A DNA stretch of 8,638 bases from Vulcanimicrobiota bacterium (GCA_019233415.1 JAFAMK010000262.1:1-8638), one strand, 5' to 3'; shown: positions 1-6,341, numbered from the stretch's first letter. The notes: a model not told the origin generated them from the letters alone. Translations and numbers: made by a program.

Positions 1-357
1 GATCTCGTCGAGCTTCGGCTCGGCGTCGGCGATGAACGACGCGAAGATCGGGTGATTCGCACCGTAGATCTTCAGCGCGGTGACGTCCTCGTCGAGCCGC
101 GTGCGCGCGTCACCGGTGTGCTCCGCGAACGCCTTGTCGCCGGTCGCAGCGTAGCCGCGAATCGCCGACTCCAAATCCGCGACCTGCAGCTCGGTGTCGC
201 GCACCTCGCGCGTGCTCGGGATCGCTTTGACGATCGCGTCGGTGTGATCTTGGGCGGCGCGCATCGCGAGCGTCGCGACGGCGCACTGGACGACGACCAG
301 GACGAAGCAGACGCCGAAGCCGGCACCCAGCTTCGCGGCGATCGGAAAGCGCATCAT
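1..357 (-). CDS. Membrane chemoreceptor or sensor protein, N-terminal part (CHASE3-like sensor region), cut by window edge
   Basis: The first 119 residues are present and the frame is still open at the window edge. A short basic start (MMRFPIAAK) leads into a membrane segment at about residues 10-32. A helical extracytoplasmic region follows. Residues 62-79 carry the CHASE3 / four-helix-bundle signature: E63, then R67-G68-Y69, then T72-G73-D74. This layout is typical of the N-terminus of a methyl-accepting chemotaxis protein, and it also occurs in CHASE3 histidine kinases and diguanylate cyclases. The signalling half lies outside the window, so the output type is inferred only from the flagellar/chemotaxis context. 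I chose the first of two tandem ATGs (357 and 354) because TAAGGG lies 6 nt upstream, at 364-369, overlapping the stop codon of the preceding binding-protein gene. Only 9 nt separate the two genes, so co-translation is likely. The ligand cannot be deduced. Confidence 0.75.
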   Translation of the reverse strand, partial: MMRFPIAAKLGAGFGVCFVLVVVQCAVATLAMRAAQDHTDAIVKAIPSTREVRDTELQVADLESAIRGYAATGDKAFAEHTGDARTRLDEDVTALKIYGANHPIFASFIADAEPKLDEI

Positions 358-363
358 CGGCGA

Positions 364-369
364 CCCTTA
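364..369 (-). promoter_or_regulatory. Ribosome binding site of the receptor gene, overlapping the upstream stop codon
   Basis: On the minus strand TAAGGG contains the TAA stop of the binding-protein gene and a Shine-Dalgarno-like AAGGG, 6 nt before the ATG at 357. It supports that start and suggests translational coupling of the two genes. Confidence 0.55.
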
Positions 370-1119
370 GTGCAGCGCGTCGTGGTGGTCGGCTTGCGCG
401 ATCATCTGGCCGGTGGGGCCGACCATCAGCGCGGCAAGTTCGCGCGCCTGCTGCGCGTGCGGCGCGCCCTTCACCACGGCGACGGCGAAGGTCGAGACGA
501 CCGCGCGATCACCGATCGCGATCACGCCGAGCTTCGGCGTGATCTCGCTCGCGTAGACGATCGCCGCGTCGACGCTCCCGCCCTCGACGAGGCGCGCGAT
601 CTGCTCGAAGTTCGTTTTGGTCGTGACGATGTTCGCCTTGTATTTGGCCACGTAGGCCGGGCCGTACTCGCCCGCCAGCCGCGCGACGGTTTCGCTCTGA
701 ATCGTCTCGGCGAACGAGCCTGCGGTTCCGCCGGCGAGGCGCACGCCGGGCGCGGCGAGGTCGCGCGCGCTGCGCACCTTGGTGCTGCCCTTCGTCGCGA
801 CGACGATGGTGTGCTCGGCGAAGACGTCCTGCGGCGCCTCGAGCTGCGGCACCGTCGCGGCGACGCGCCGGTTGATGACGACGAGGTCGGCTGCGGCGCC
901 CTGCGCGAGCTGCGCGGCGATCACGGTGCTGCCGGCGATCGAGACCTGCACGTGCGTGCCGGGGTGCGTCTTCTCGTAGTCGGCGGCGATTTGCTTGCAC
1001 GTCGTGCCGCCGTTGGAAACGCAGAGCACGACGACGGTCGTGTCGGCGGCACCCGCCGCGCTCGTTGCAAGGCCGATCGCGGCCGCACCCAGCGCGGCAC
1101 GGAGAAGCTGCTGTTTCAC
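367..1119 (-). CDS. Secreted ModA-like (type 2 periplasmic-binding fold) substrate-binding protein
   Basis: A 250-residue exported binding protein. The start is GTG at 1119, preceded by GAGGGGGA with a 6-nt gap. The frame stays open 33 codons further upstream, but that stretch has no signal-peptide character and would bury the signal sequence. Residues 1-24 form a Sec signal peptide (KQQLLR, hydrophobic core, A22-G23-A24 cleavage site). The mature protein resembles the molybdate/tungstate-binding ModA family: a beta strand ending in a Ser loop (S35), a G63-S64-T65 loop, the 'A-A-D-L' segment at 77-80 (usually P-A-D-V) and a Tyr at 189 in 'IVYAS', matching ModA's ligand-proximal Tyr. Length fits ModA (about 230-260). 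No modB or modC permease genes are visible. Instead a receptor gene follows after 9 nt, so a role in ligand presentation for sensing is possible (inference). The mature protein has exactly two cysteines, C33 and C41, flanking the first ligand loop. The ligand could be another oxyanion or small solute, so I give no modA symbol. Confidence 0.78.
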   Translation of the reverse strand: MKQQLLRAALGAAAIGLATSAAGAADTTVVVLCVSNGGTTCKQIAADYEKTHPGTHVQVSIAGSTVIAAQLAQGAAADLVVINRRVAATVPQLEAPQDVFAEHTIVVATKGSTKVRSARDLAAPGVRLAGGTAGSFAETIQSETVARLAGEYGPAYVAKYKANIVTTKTNFEQIARLVEGGSVDAAIVYASEITPKLGVIAIGDRAVVSTFAVAVVKGAPHAQQARELAALMVGPTGQMIAQADHHDALH

Positions 1120-1125
1120 CGGTTT

Positions 1126-1133
1126 TCCCCCTC
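1126..1133 (-). promoter_or_regulatory. Ribosome binding site of the binding-protein gene
   Basis: Minus-strand GAGGGGGA is a strong Shine-Dalgarno-like sequence 6 nt before GTG at 1119. It decides the start in favour of the 250-residue product that begins directly with a signal peptide, rather than the longer open frame. Confidence 0.7.
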
Positions 1134-1225
1134 GGTGGCCCACCAGCCCGCGGCAAAGCACGACTTCATCGAAACGAAGCCGCCCCACCGCGGACCGTCG
1201 AACCGTTCGTGCGGCCAACCCGAGC

Positions 1226-1243
1226 GCGAAGAACCGTCTTCGC
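1226..1243 (-). promoter_or_regulatory. Perfect 7-bp inverted repeat upstream of the binding-protein gene (possible operator or 5'-leader hairpin)
   Basis: GCGAAGA and its exact complement TCTTCGC are separated by four bases. It lies about 107 nt before the GTG start of the binding-protein gene. Just upstream on the minus strand (1246-1260) is a slightly more A/T-containing stretch, TAGCCTAGTGTAAGC, that could hold a weak -10 element; no convincing -35 is seen. No T-run follows, so it is not a standard intrinsic terminator. A regulator-binding site, an mRNA hairpin or chance are all open. Confidence 0.35.
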
Positions 1244-1299
1244 CCGCTTACACTAGGCTATCGTCCAGTGCAGCGACCGAGCGTACGTGAGGGGGTAAG

Positions 1300-1324
1300 C
1301 GCGCCGTAAAGAATTTTCGGCGCG
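1300..1324 (-). terminator. Stem-loop just after cheC, possible transcript end without a U-tract
   Basis: CGCGCCG pairs perfectly with CGGCGCG (7 bp, all G-C) around an 11-base A/T-rich loop. On the minus strand the stem begins 4 nt after the cheC stop codon. That position, between the flagellar/chemotaxis genes and the binding-protein unit, fits a transcript 3' end or an RNA-stabilising hairpin. The bases after the stem (CTTACCCCC) are not U-rich, so classical Rho-independent termination is doubtful. Confidence 0.4.
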
Positions 1325-1328
1325 ACGG

Positions 1329-1937
1329 TTAATCGTTGACGCCGAACACCGAGAGCAGCGGCTGGAGGGACCCGGTCTCCGGGATCAGGATGAACTGGCC
1401 CGAGACGGCCCGGTCCTTGTCGAGGAACTGCGACTCGATCAGGAAGACGTCCTGATCGGGCAGGATCGACATCAGGGTGCGGAACGCGGCCTGGATCGTC
1501 CCGTACGAGAGCGTCGGGACCGACGGGAGCAGGTTGATCCCGGTCAGCGAGATCAGCGCCGTCAGGTACGAGCCGGCGATGATGTTCCCCAGCTCCTTGA
1601 GCGTCGAGTCGACGATCGAGTCGAAGATTTGGATGTCGCCGATGATCCGCTTGATGAAGACGTTGACGAACTCCAGCGCCTGCTCGCGGTCGAACAGCAC
1701 GACCATCTGCCCCGGCGCCTCGCCGCGCACGTACATGTGGAGCGCGGCGACGGTGCGGTCGGCGTAGCCGACGCGGCTGGAGAGATCGCGGAACTTGAGG
1801 ACGTCGATCGTCGGCTCGGAGAGCTTGACCGTCGTGTTCAGAAGCTGCGAGAGCGCGGTCGCGGCGTGGCCCGCGCCGATGTTCCCGACTTCCTTGAGCG
1901 CGTCGCGCTGGAGCTCGTTGAGGGTCAGCGACGCCAT
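1329..1937 (-). CDS. cheC: CheC, CheY-phosphate phosphatase
   Basis: A 202-residue protein of the CheC/CheX/FliY phosphatase family, close to the usual CheC length of about 205. It dephosphorylates CheY-P and so resets the chemotaxis signal. Both copies of the family's active-site pattern (D/S-x3-E-x2-N-x22-P) are intact. The first is D12-E16-N19-P42 ('LKEVGNIGAG') and the second is S111-E115-N118-P141 ('LKELGNIIAG'). Two active centres are typical of true CheC. No FliN-like C-terminal domain is present, which separates it from FliY. The ATG at 1937 is one base after the cheY stop, so the two are almost certainly co-translated. The frame stays open into cheY, but that upstream part is low-complexity Arg/Ser sequence antiparallel to no known domain, so it is not coding. 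In Firmicutes and Thermotoga, cheC is often followed by cheD; here it is followed by a hairpin and an unrelated binding protein. Confidence 0.93.
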   Translation of the reverse strand: MASLTLNELQRDALKEVGNIGAGHAATALSQLLNTTVKLSEPTIDVLKFRDLSSRVGYADRTVAALHMYVRGEAPGQMVVLFDREQALEFVNVFIKRIIGDIQIFDSIVDSTLKELGNIIAGSYLTALISLTGINLLPSVPTLSYGTIQAAFRTLMSILPDQDVFLIESQFLDKDRAVSGQFILIPETGSLQPLLSVFGVND

Positions 1938-1938
1938 C

Positions 1939-2304
1939 TCAGGCCAGCACTTTCTGAATCGTCTCGAGGATCTTGGGCGGCTGGAACGGCTTCGTGATGA
2001 ACGACTTCGCGCCGGCCTGAATCGCCTCGACGACCAGCGCCTGCTGGCCCATCGAGGTGCACATGATGATCCGCGCGCTGGGATCGGAGGCGACGATCTG
2101 CTTGACCGCCGTGATCCCGTCCATCTCGGGCATGACCATGTCCATCGTGACCAAGTCGGGGTTGAGCGCCTTGTACTTCTCGACCGCCTCGACGCCGTTC
2201 TGCGCCTCACCGACGACCTCGTAGCCGTTCTTGCTCAAGATCCCTTTGATCATCATCCGCATGACGACCGCGTCGTCGACGATGAGTACTCGCTTCCCGC
2301 CCAT
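1939..2304 (-). CDS. cheY: CheY, single-domain chemotaxis response regulator
   Basis: A 121-residue stand-alone receiver domain, the size expected for CheY. It has the acidic pair D10/D11, the phosphoacceptor D55 in 'TMDMVMPEMDG', the switch T83 in 'MCTSM' and the conserved K105 in 'TKPF'. F102 occupies the place of the aromatic switch residue (Tyr in E. coli CheY, often Phe elsewhere). There is no output domain, so it probably acts by binding the flagellar switch (FliM/FliN/FliY) once phosphorylated by CheA. The 'M.MPEMDG' and 'GA.SFITKPF' segments are typical of Firmicutes/Thermotoga-type CheY. The ATG is at 2304, 18 nt after the PilZ gene stop; GAGGGAG overlaps that stop, though at 13 nt it is rather far upstream, and GGAACGGG lies directly before the ATG. 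The neighbour cheC encodes its likely phosphatase. Confidence 0.95.
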   Translation of the reverse strand: MGGKRVLIVDDAVVMRMMIKGILSKNGYEVVGEAQNGVEAVEKYKALNPDLVTMDMVMPEMDGITAVKQIVASDPSARIIMCTSMGQQALVVEAIQAGAKSFITKPFQPPKILETIQKVLA

Positions 2305-2322
2305 CCCGTTCCGTCTGCTCCC

Positions 2323-3003
2323 TCAGGCCAAGCCGCGGTTTCGCCGTTCGGCTTGCCGCTTGTTGATGAACTCCATGATCGCCCGATCTTCGTCGGGTTT
2401 CAGTCCGTGAAACCTTAGTCCGAGCGAGTTCTTCCCCGACGTTTCGATCTTCGAGGTCCGCATGACTTCACCGAGCAGCACCAGCGGCGCGGCCGCCGTG
2501 CTGATCCCGAAGCGGAACTCGAGGAAGGTCCCCCTTTTCACCTCGCGGTCCACGATCAGCGAGGCGCCCGAACGACTGATGTCGGTCAACGATGCCCGGA
2601 CGTAGTCGCCGGTCCCTTTCCCGCTCGGGGCGAACCGCCACTGCGCGGGGACGGTGGCGTCGATCCGAACGGCGGCGCGCTTCTGCGCACCGGAGAAGAC
2701 TTGGATCGTCTCGATCCGCTCGGGGGTCACGAAGACGGCCGCGTTCCCGCGCAGCCCGGCGCACTTGGACGAGAAGCGGAACTTGCCGACCGGATTCTGA
2801 TAGCTGAAAACGCCCGTCCCGCCGGGCTTGACCCCGGGCAGGGCCGTCACCGTGAAGGTGCGGTCGTTGAGCGACTCGACGCAGACCGAGCCACGCGGGC
2901 CGTTCCCGGTCATCATGAGCTCGACGAACGCGTTGACCGCCGGCAGCTTCAGCTTCAGCTGCTGCGAGAGGGGCTTGGGACCCAGGCCGAGCAGCCGAAG
3001 CAT
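2323..3003 (-). CDS. YcgR-like PilZ-domain protein, predicted c-di-GMP-responsive motility regulator
   Basis: A 226-residue protein with a C-terminal PilZ domain. Both c-di-GMP-binding motifs are present: R109-x3-R113 in 'QKRAAVR' and D141-x-S143-x2-G146 in 'DISRSG', followed by the usual beta-barrel end 'LGLRFHGL' (194-201). Residues about 20-105 form a beta-rich domain resembling the N-terminal YcgR/YcgN module ('VESLNDRTFTV', 'G.FSY'). Total length is close to YcgR (about 244). YcgR-type proteins bind c-di-GMP and slow or bias the flagellar motor. That role is inferred from family and position, not shown here. The ATG at 3003 is 3 nt after the flhA stop and cheY follows after 18 nt, so the gene is embedded in the operon. 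In Bacillus-like clusters this position after flhA is normally taken by flhF and flhG. Confidence 0.85.
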   Translation of the reverse strand: MLRLLGLGPKPLSQQLKLKLPAVNAFVELMMTGNGPRGSVCVESLNDRTFTVTALPGVKPGGTGVFSYQNPVGKFRFSSKCAGLRGNAAVFVTPERIETIQVFSGAQKRAAVRIDATVPAQWRFAPSGKGTGDYVRASLTDISRSGASLIVDREVKRGTFLEFRFGISTAAAPLVLLGEVMRTSKIETSGKNSLGLRFHGLKPDEDRAIMEFINKRQAERRNRGLA

Positions 3004-3006
3004 CGC

Positions 3007-5148
3007 CTAGACCGCCGCTCCGGTCGGTTCGAGGGACTCGTCGGTCGTCGAGACCTGCCCGATCGATTCGACGCGCAGCCCCGGCGCGATCTCGCTGTAC
3101 GACAGCACGACCAGCGACGGCGCGGCGCGCTCGGTCAGGCGCTTGAGCGCCAGGCGCGTCCCCGGCGAGGTCAGCACGATCGGCTGCAGCCCGCTCTGCT
3201 GCGCGGCCTGAATCTGCTTCGTCAGCGAGGCGTAGATCTTGGCGACGGTTCCCGGGTCGAGCAGCGCGTAGGCGTCCTCGCCGCGCCGGACCGCTTCGCC
3301 GAGCAGCGTCTCGAGCCGCGGGTCGACCGTGATGACCGAGAGCAGGCCGTTCTCGGCGTACTCCGCGCAGATGTGACGGGCCATCGCCGAGCGCACGCGC
3401 TCGGTCAGGTAGTCGATGTCCTTCGAGGCTCGCGCGCCGTCGGCGAGGTTCTCGAGGATCAGCAGCAGGTTGCGGATCGGGATGCGCTCGCGCAGCAGGT
3501 TCTGCAGCACGCGCTGCACTTCGCCGACCGTCAGCAGATTGGGGATCAGCTCTTCGACGACGACCGGGTAGTGCTGCTTGACGTTGTCGAGCAGTGCGCT
3601 CGTCTCCTGACGGCCGAGCAAATCCGGCGCGTGCGTCTTGATGATCTCGGTCAGGTGCGTCGCGATCACCGAGGTCGGGTCGATGACGGTGTAGCCCGCC
3701 ATCTCCGCGTCGCCGCGCGCGCTCTCCGCGATCCACAGCGCGGGCAGGCCGAACGCGGGCTCCGTCGTCGGAATGCCGTCGATCCCGTTCGTCGCGGTCC
3801 CCGGGTTCATCGCGAGCAGGCGCGAGACCATCACCTCGGCGCGCGCGACTTCGAGCCCGTAGATCTTCACGACGTACGTCGCGGGCTTGAGCTGCAAGTT
3901 GTCGCGCACGCGAATCGGCGGGACGACGATCCCGAGTTCGCGCGCGGCGTGGCGGCGGATCATCGTGATCCGTTCCAGCAAATCGCCGCCCTGCGAGACG
4001 TCGACGAGCGGGATCAGGCCGAAGCCGATCTCCAGCTCCATCGGGTCGTACGAGAGCAGCGGCACGACCGATTCGGCCGGCTTGACCGCGGGCTGCGCCG
4101 TCGAGCCGGTGACGCCCGGCGCGCCGGGCTGGCCCGGTTTCGCGCCGGCCTGACCGGCTTTCAGCGCGGCCGCGCGCTGCGCGTTGCGCTGGCGGATGAA
4201 CAGCACGAAGACGATGGCCGCGAGCAGGAACATGAACAGCGGCGGCAGGCCGAACAGGCCGAACAGCACGAGCAGCACCGCGGCGATCAACAGGGCGCGC
4301 GGCTCCTGAATCAGCTGGCGCGAGAGGTCGTGGCCGAACGAGCCTTCCGACGCGGCGCGCGTGACGATGATGCCGGTCGCGGTCGAGATCAGCAGCGCGG
4401 GGATCTGGGTGACGATCCCTTCACCGATCGTCAGCAGCGTGAAGCGCTGCAGCGCCTCGAGGATCGGCATCCCTTGCTGGAAGATGCCGATGAAAAAGCC
4501 GCCGATGATGTTGACGAAGACGATGATGACCGCGGCGATCGCGTCGCCGCGGACGAACTTCGACGCACCGTCCATCGCGCCGTAGAAGTCGGCCGCGCGC
4601 TGGATGTCCTTGCGGCGCTGGCGCGCCTCGGCCTCGGTGATGAGCCCGGCGTTGAGGTCGGCGTCGACCGCGAGCTGCTTGCCGGGCATCGCGTCCAAGG
4701 TGAAGCGGGCCGCGACTTCGGCGACGCGCCCGGCGCCGTTGGTGATGACGACGAACTGGATGATGATCAGGATCGTGAAGATGACGATCCCGACCGCGTA
4801 GTTGCCGCCGACGACGACGTTCCCGAACGCCTCGATGACCTGCCCGGCGTAGCCGTGCAGCAGGATCGAACGGGTCCCCGTGATGTTCAGCGAGAGCCGG
4901 AACAGGGTGACGATCAGCAGCAGCGTCGGGAAGACGCTGAACGCGAGCGCGTTCTCGGTGTAGAGGGTGACCAGCAGGATCACCAGCGCCAGCGTGATGT
5001 TCGTCGAGAGCAGCAGGTCGAGGACCCACGGCGGAACGGGGACGATCATCAGGACCACGAGCAGGACCGAAGCCGCTGCGACCCATGCATGGGACGTCGA
5101 AGCGAGGCGGTCGAGCAGACCGGGACGCGAAGGGGCGGCCGCTGCCAC
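3007..5148 (-). CDS. flhA: FlhA, flagellar type III export gate protein
   Basis: A 713-residue member of the FHIPEP family (E. coli FlhA is 692). About eight membrane segments fall between residues 22 and 320. The cytoplasmic FHIPEP loop (about 137-202) is very well conserved: 'ITNGAGRVAEVAARF', 'LDAMPGKQ' and 'MDGASKFVRGDA', with D193 matching the Asp essential for proton-driven export in Salmonella FlhA (D208). A linker rich in Ala, Gly and Pro (320-360) leads into the cytosolic FlhA-C ring domain, from 'DPMELEIGFGLIPLVD' to 'VLSYSEIAPG' near the end. FlhA forms the nonameric ring that receives substrates and chaperones and helps power export. The start is GTG at 5148, giving the usual short N-terminal tail before the first membrane helix; GGAG lies about 12 nt upstream, which is weak. 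It is followed after 3 nt by the PilZ gene and preceded by a 121-nt gap, the only sizeable gap in the fliN-cheC run. Confidence 0.97.
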   Translation of the reverse strand: MAAAAPSRPGLLDRLASTSHAWVAAASVLLVVLMIVPVPPWVLDLLLSTNITLALVILLVTLYTENALAFSVFPTLLLIVTLFRLSLNITGTRSILLHGYAGQVIEAFGNVVVGGNYAVGIVIFTILIIIQFVVITNGAGRVAEVAARFTLDAMPGKQLAVDADLNAGLITEAEARQRRKDIQRAADFYGAMDGASKFVRGDAIAAVIIVFVNIIGGFFIGIFQQGMPILEALQRFTLLTIGEGIVTQIPALLISTATGIIVTRAASEGSFGHDLSRQLIQEPRALLIAAVLLVLFGLFGLPPLFMFLLAAIVFVLFIRQRNAQRAAALKAGQAGAKPGQPGAPGVTGSTAQPAVKPAESVVPLLSYDPMELEIGFGLIPLVDVSQGGDLLERITMIRRHAARELGIVVPPIRVRDNLQLKPATYVVKIYGLEVARAEVMVSRLLAMNPGTATNGIDGIPTTEPAFGLPALWIAESARGDAEMAGYTVIDPTSVIATHLTEIIKTHAPDLLGRQETSALLDNVKQHYPVVVEELIPNLLTVGEVQRVLQNLLRERIPIRNLLLILENLADGARASKDIDYLTERVRSAMARHICAEYAENGLLSVITVDPRLETLLGEAVRRGEDAYALLDPGTVAKIYASLTKQIQAAQQSGLQPIVLTSPGTRLALKRLTERAAPSLVVLSYSEIAPGLRVESIGQVSTTDESLEPTGAAV

Positions 5149-5187
5149 TAGGTCACGGTCTCCACGTTGGTACTATCATCGGCGAAT

Positions 5188-5217
5188 CAGGCCCACCCCG
5201 AGAGGACGGGCAACCTG
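5188..5217 (-). promoter_or_regulatory. Predicted stem-loop in the flhB-flhA gap
   Basis: On the minus strand CAGG and CCTG pair outside, then CCCGTCC pairs with a GGGGTGGG segment around a TCTC loop (two G-U pairs), with a TTG bulge on the 5' side. This gives about 11 bp in all. It sits about 40 nt before the flhA GTG start. No U-tract follows. It may affect processing, stability or flhA translation. It was folded by eye only. Confidence 0.35.
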
Positions 5218-5269
5218 CAACCCACTCCTTCGCGACGGCGGTGCCGCTCTCTTGCGACGGAGATCACGC

Positions 5270-6337
5270 TCAAGCGATCGTACGGTTCTTCAGCTTGTAG
5301 ACGAACGCGATGACTTGCGCGACCGCGGCGTAGAGGTCCGGCGGGACCGGTGAATCGAGCTCGACCTTCGCGTAGAGCGTGCGGGCGAGCGGTGGGTTCT
5401 CCAGGATCGGGACGTGGTGCTCCTCGGCGATCTCGCGGATCGTCTTCGCGATCAGGTCTGCACCCTTGGCGACCAGGACCGGAGCATCCATCTTCAGCTC
5501 GTCCCACAGCAGCGCGACCGCGAAGTGGGTCGGGTTCGTCACGACGACCGTCGCCTTCGGAACGGCCGCCATCATCCGCTTGCGGGCGGCGGCGCGCTGG
5601 CGCTGGCGCAGCGCGCTCTTCGCCTCCGGGTTCCCTTCGGACTGGCGGTGCTCGTCCCGGACCTCGGTCTTCGTCATCTTGAGCGAGTTCTCGAGACGGC
5701 GGCGCTCCCAGACGTAGTCCGCGACGCCCAGGACCAGCAGCAGCAGCCCGACGCGCAGCCCGATCCAGAAGACGATCCCCTCGATCGTGATGATGATGTC
5801 GTGCGGCGAGGCGTGCGCGAGCGCGTAGAGCGTCGTGAGGTTGTCCTTGATTCCGAACCAGCAGATCAGGATCACGATCGAGAGCTTCAGCAGCTGCTTC
5901 GCGAGCTGGACCAGCGTCTGCGGCGAGAAGAACACGCGCTGGAACCCGCTGAGCGGGTTGAGCTTGCCGAAGTTCGGCGCGATCAGCGCCGGCGCGAACA
6001 GCACGCCGAACTGCAGCAAATTCGCGGTGACGGCGAGCGCGACGGCGGCCGCGAACGCGATCGCCAGGATCGGTGCGTAGGGCATGATCGCGGTGATGAA
6101 CAGCCCACCGACCGAGCCGAACGTGACCTCGTCGTGCGAGCCCGCGTTGCCGAGCGCGACGGTGAAGGCTTGCGCACCGGCGCCCAGCGCGCCCATGAAC
6201 CCGACGTGCAGCGCGATGACGATCGCGAGGAAGATCGCCGAGCCGCCGATGTCGGTCGAACGCGGAACCTGACCGCGCCCGCGCGCCTCGCGGCGGCGTT
6301 TCGGGGTCGGTTTTTCTGTTGCGTCGGGACGTGCCAT
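5270..6337 (-). CDS. flhB: FlhB, flagellar export substrate-specificity switch protein
   Basis: A 355-residue protein of the FlhB/YscU family, matching the usual length. The basic N-terminus (ATEKPTPKRRREARGRGQV) is the family signature. Four membrane segments follow, at about 33-60, 80-113, 145-163 and 184-209. The cytoplasmic domain contains the autocleavage site N268-P269-T270-H271, preceded by 'PKATVVVT' and followed by 'FAVAL'. Cleavage between N and P lets the export gate change from rod/hook to filament substrates. The C-terminus has the conserved 'GAD.IA..IRE.A.EH.VPI.ENPPLAR.LY' pattern. The ATG is at 6337, 4 nt after the fliR stop. No fusion to FliR, which is found in some clostridia, is seen; the two genes are separate. 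Nothing essential is missing. Confidence 0.97.
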   Translation of the reverse strand: MARPDATEKPTPKRRREARGRGQVPRSTDIGGSAIFLAIVIALHVGFMGALGAGAQAFTVALGNAGSHDEVTFGSVGGLFITAIMPYAPILAIAFAAAVALAVTANLLQFGVLFAPALIAPNFGKLNPLSGFQRVFFSPQTLVQLAKQLLKLSIVILICWFGIKDNLTTLYALAHASPHDIIITIEGIVFWIGLRVGLLLLVLGVADYVWERRRLENSLKMTKTEVRDEHRQSEGNPEAKSALRQRQRAAARKRMMAAVPKATVVVTNPTHFAVALLWDELKMDAPVLVAKGADLIAKTIREIAEEHHVPILENPPLARTLYAKVELDSPVPPDLYAAVAQVIAFVYKLKNRTIA

Positions 6338-6341
6338 CGCG

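Noticed and set aside
1117..1218. Longer 283-residue version of the binding protein starting at 1218
   Set aside because: The extra 33 residues hide the signal peptide. The GTG at 1119 has a strong ribosome binding site 6 nt upstream.
52..1290. Plus-strand open frame of 412 codons opposite the receptor and binding-protein genes
   Set aside because: Its translation is Arg/Asp/Gly-rich with no recognisable motif, while the minus strand gives a signal peptide and family motifs over the same bases.
1300..1340. Plus-strand sigma-28 -35-like TAAA at 1307
   Set aside because: The bases 15 nt downstream do not match the GCCGATAA element, and no plus-strand gene follows.
1938..2210. N-terminal extension of CheC reaching into cheY
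   Set aside because: The extension is Arg/Ser/Pro low-complexity sequence read out of frame from cheY. CheC homology begins at the ATG at 1937.
2701..5151. Very long plus-strand open frame (816 codons) opposite flhA and the PilZ gene
   Set aside because: It is antisense to clearly conserved genes, and its product is low-complexity (Arg, Asp, Gln rich) with no domain pattern. Such frames are expected opposite GC-rich genes.
5187..5267. Possible 26-residue leader peptide in the flhB-flhA gap (GTG start, basic sequence, TGA stop near the second hairpin)
   Set aside because: There is no good ribosome binding site, no known motif, and such short frames arise easily by chance in GC-rich DNA.
5149..5269. 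c-di-GMP (GEMM-type) riboswitch in the flhB-flhA gap
   Set aside because: The PilZ context makes it tempting, and a short GAAGGAGTGGG stretch looks faintly similar, but the conserved GCAAA / ACGCAAAGCC core is absent. A covariance-model search would decide; I do not claim it.
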